A stretch of 22,602 nt of DNA. It comes from an uncultured Lachnospiraceae bacterium. Lineage in GTDB: Bacteria > Bacillota > Clostridia > Lachnospirales > Lachnospiraceae. The position numbers and the translations under genes were made by a program. The notes below the pieces were generated by a model that was not told the DNA's origin, did not search any database, and worked only from the letters and a program-made list of their open reading frames with translations. Positions 22,477-22,602 of this stretch are shown piece after piece (the stretch's first letter is position 1; every line of letters begins with the position of its first letter). The DNA lies in assembly GCA_902473545.1 (NCBI GenBank), contig CABRSG010000005.1:1-22602 (forward strand). Direction: 5' to 3'.

Positions 22477-22505
22477 ATTTTAGCATAACATATGCTGCTT
22501 GTCAA
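22477..22505 (-). promoter_or_regulatory. Promoter of the TPR/AAA-like gene, with inverted repeat in spacer
   Basis: The minus strand reads TTGACA (22500-22505), a 17-bp spacer and TAAAAT (22477-22482) with an upstream TGC (extended -10). Between and touching the boxes is AGCATA-ACA-TATGCT (22482-22496), a 6-bp-arm inverted repeat that could be an operator. The leader is about 50 nt long. Confidence 0.85.
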
Positions 22506-22545
22506 AGGGAACACCGTGTTTTTTCGCGCACAGCCGACACTTTTC

Positions 22546-22572
22546 GCTGCTGTTCACTCCGTTCACAGCAAC
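22546..22572. repeat. Hairpin at right edge, possible dispersed palindromic element
   Basis: GCTGCTGT (22546-22553) pairs with ACAGCAAC (22565-22572), with one wobble, around an 11-base loop containing a TTCACTCCG-TTCAC direct repeat. It is flanked by several TTCGC motifs. The stretch 22506-22602 shows no gene. The look is that of a short dispersed intergenic palindrome, but only one copy is visible here. Confidence 0.35.
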
Positions 22573-22602
22573 CTTCGCAAATCCATTTAAAATTCGCTTC
22601 GC

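Overview
The window looks like chromosome from a Gram-positive anaerobe of the class Clostridia, most likely a Lachnospiraceae. The reasons are the mid-range GC content, AGGAGG-type ribosome binding sites, sigma-A promoters of the TTGACA/TATAAT type, an S-box (SAM-I) leader before metK, a CBS/DRTGG-containing family II pyrophosphatase, and a DUF6128-like protein I associate with that family. The genus cannot be read from the sequence. I count 19 protein genes, 17 of them on the minus strand. I see no tRNA, rRNA, CRISPR array, insertion sequence or prophage.

Left part (1-5000): a small signal-anchored protein and an HD-domain phosphohydrolase run leftward. Two half-length CHR (chromate-type) transporter genes run rightward and overlap by ATGA. 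They converge, through a bidirectional hairpin terminator, on a leftward set: histidine kinase, OmpR-type response regulator and YfcE-type phosphodiesterase. The kinase ribosome binding site lies in the 3' arm of a long inverted repeat.

Centre (5000-11900): metK lies under a SAM-I riboswitch whose candidate promoter abuts the murA stop codon. It is preceded by murA (own promoter and a leader of about 180 nt), a flavin reductase, a CBS-DRTGG-CBS manganese-dependent pyrophosphatase, and a protein with three S1 domains. Promoters are legible for murA, the pyrophosphatase and the S1 gene. About 390 bases between the last two hold 11-bp-phased direct repeats resembling a response-regulator operator.

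Right part (11900-22602): an ECF sigma factor is followed 13 bp later by a membrane-anchored beta-propeller protein that probably senses outside the membrane. Next come a DUF6128-like protein with a repetitive linker, a glycogen branching enzyme with a Lys/Ala/Pro-rich tail, a GH13 glucosidase-type enzyme and a TetR regulator. The last three probably form one transcript starting at a TTGACA/TATACT promoter covered by a perfect 20-bp palindrome, the likely TetR operator. The window ends with a 760-residue protein built from TPR-like helices, a long disordered linker and a degenerate AAA-like domain, expressed from a strong promoter with an inverted repeat in its spacer.

The least explained items are the TPR/AAA-like protein with conservative substitutions at each nucleotide-binding motif, the sigma/beta-propeller pair, the repeat-linker DUF6128-like protein, and the inverted repeat that would hide the kinase ribosome binding site only in read-through transcripts from metK.
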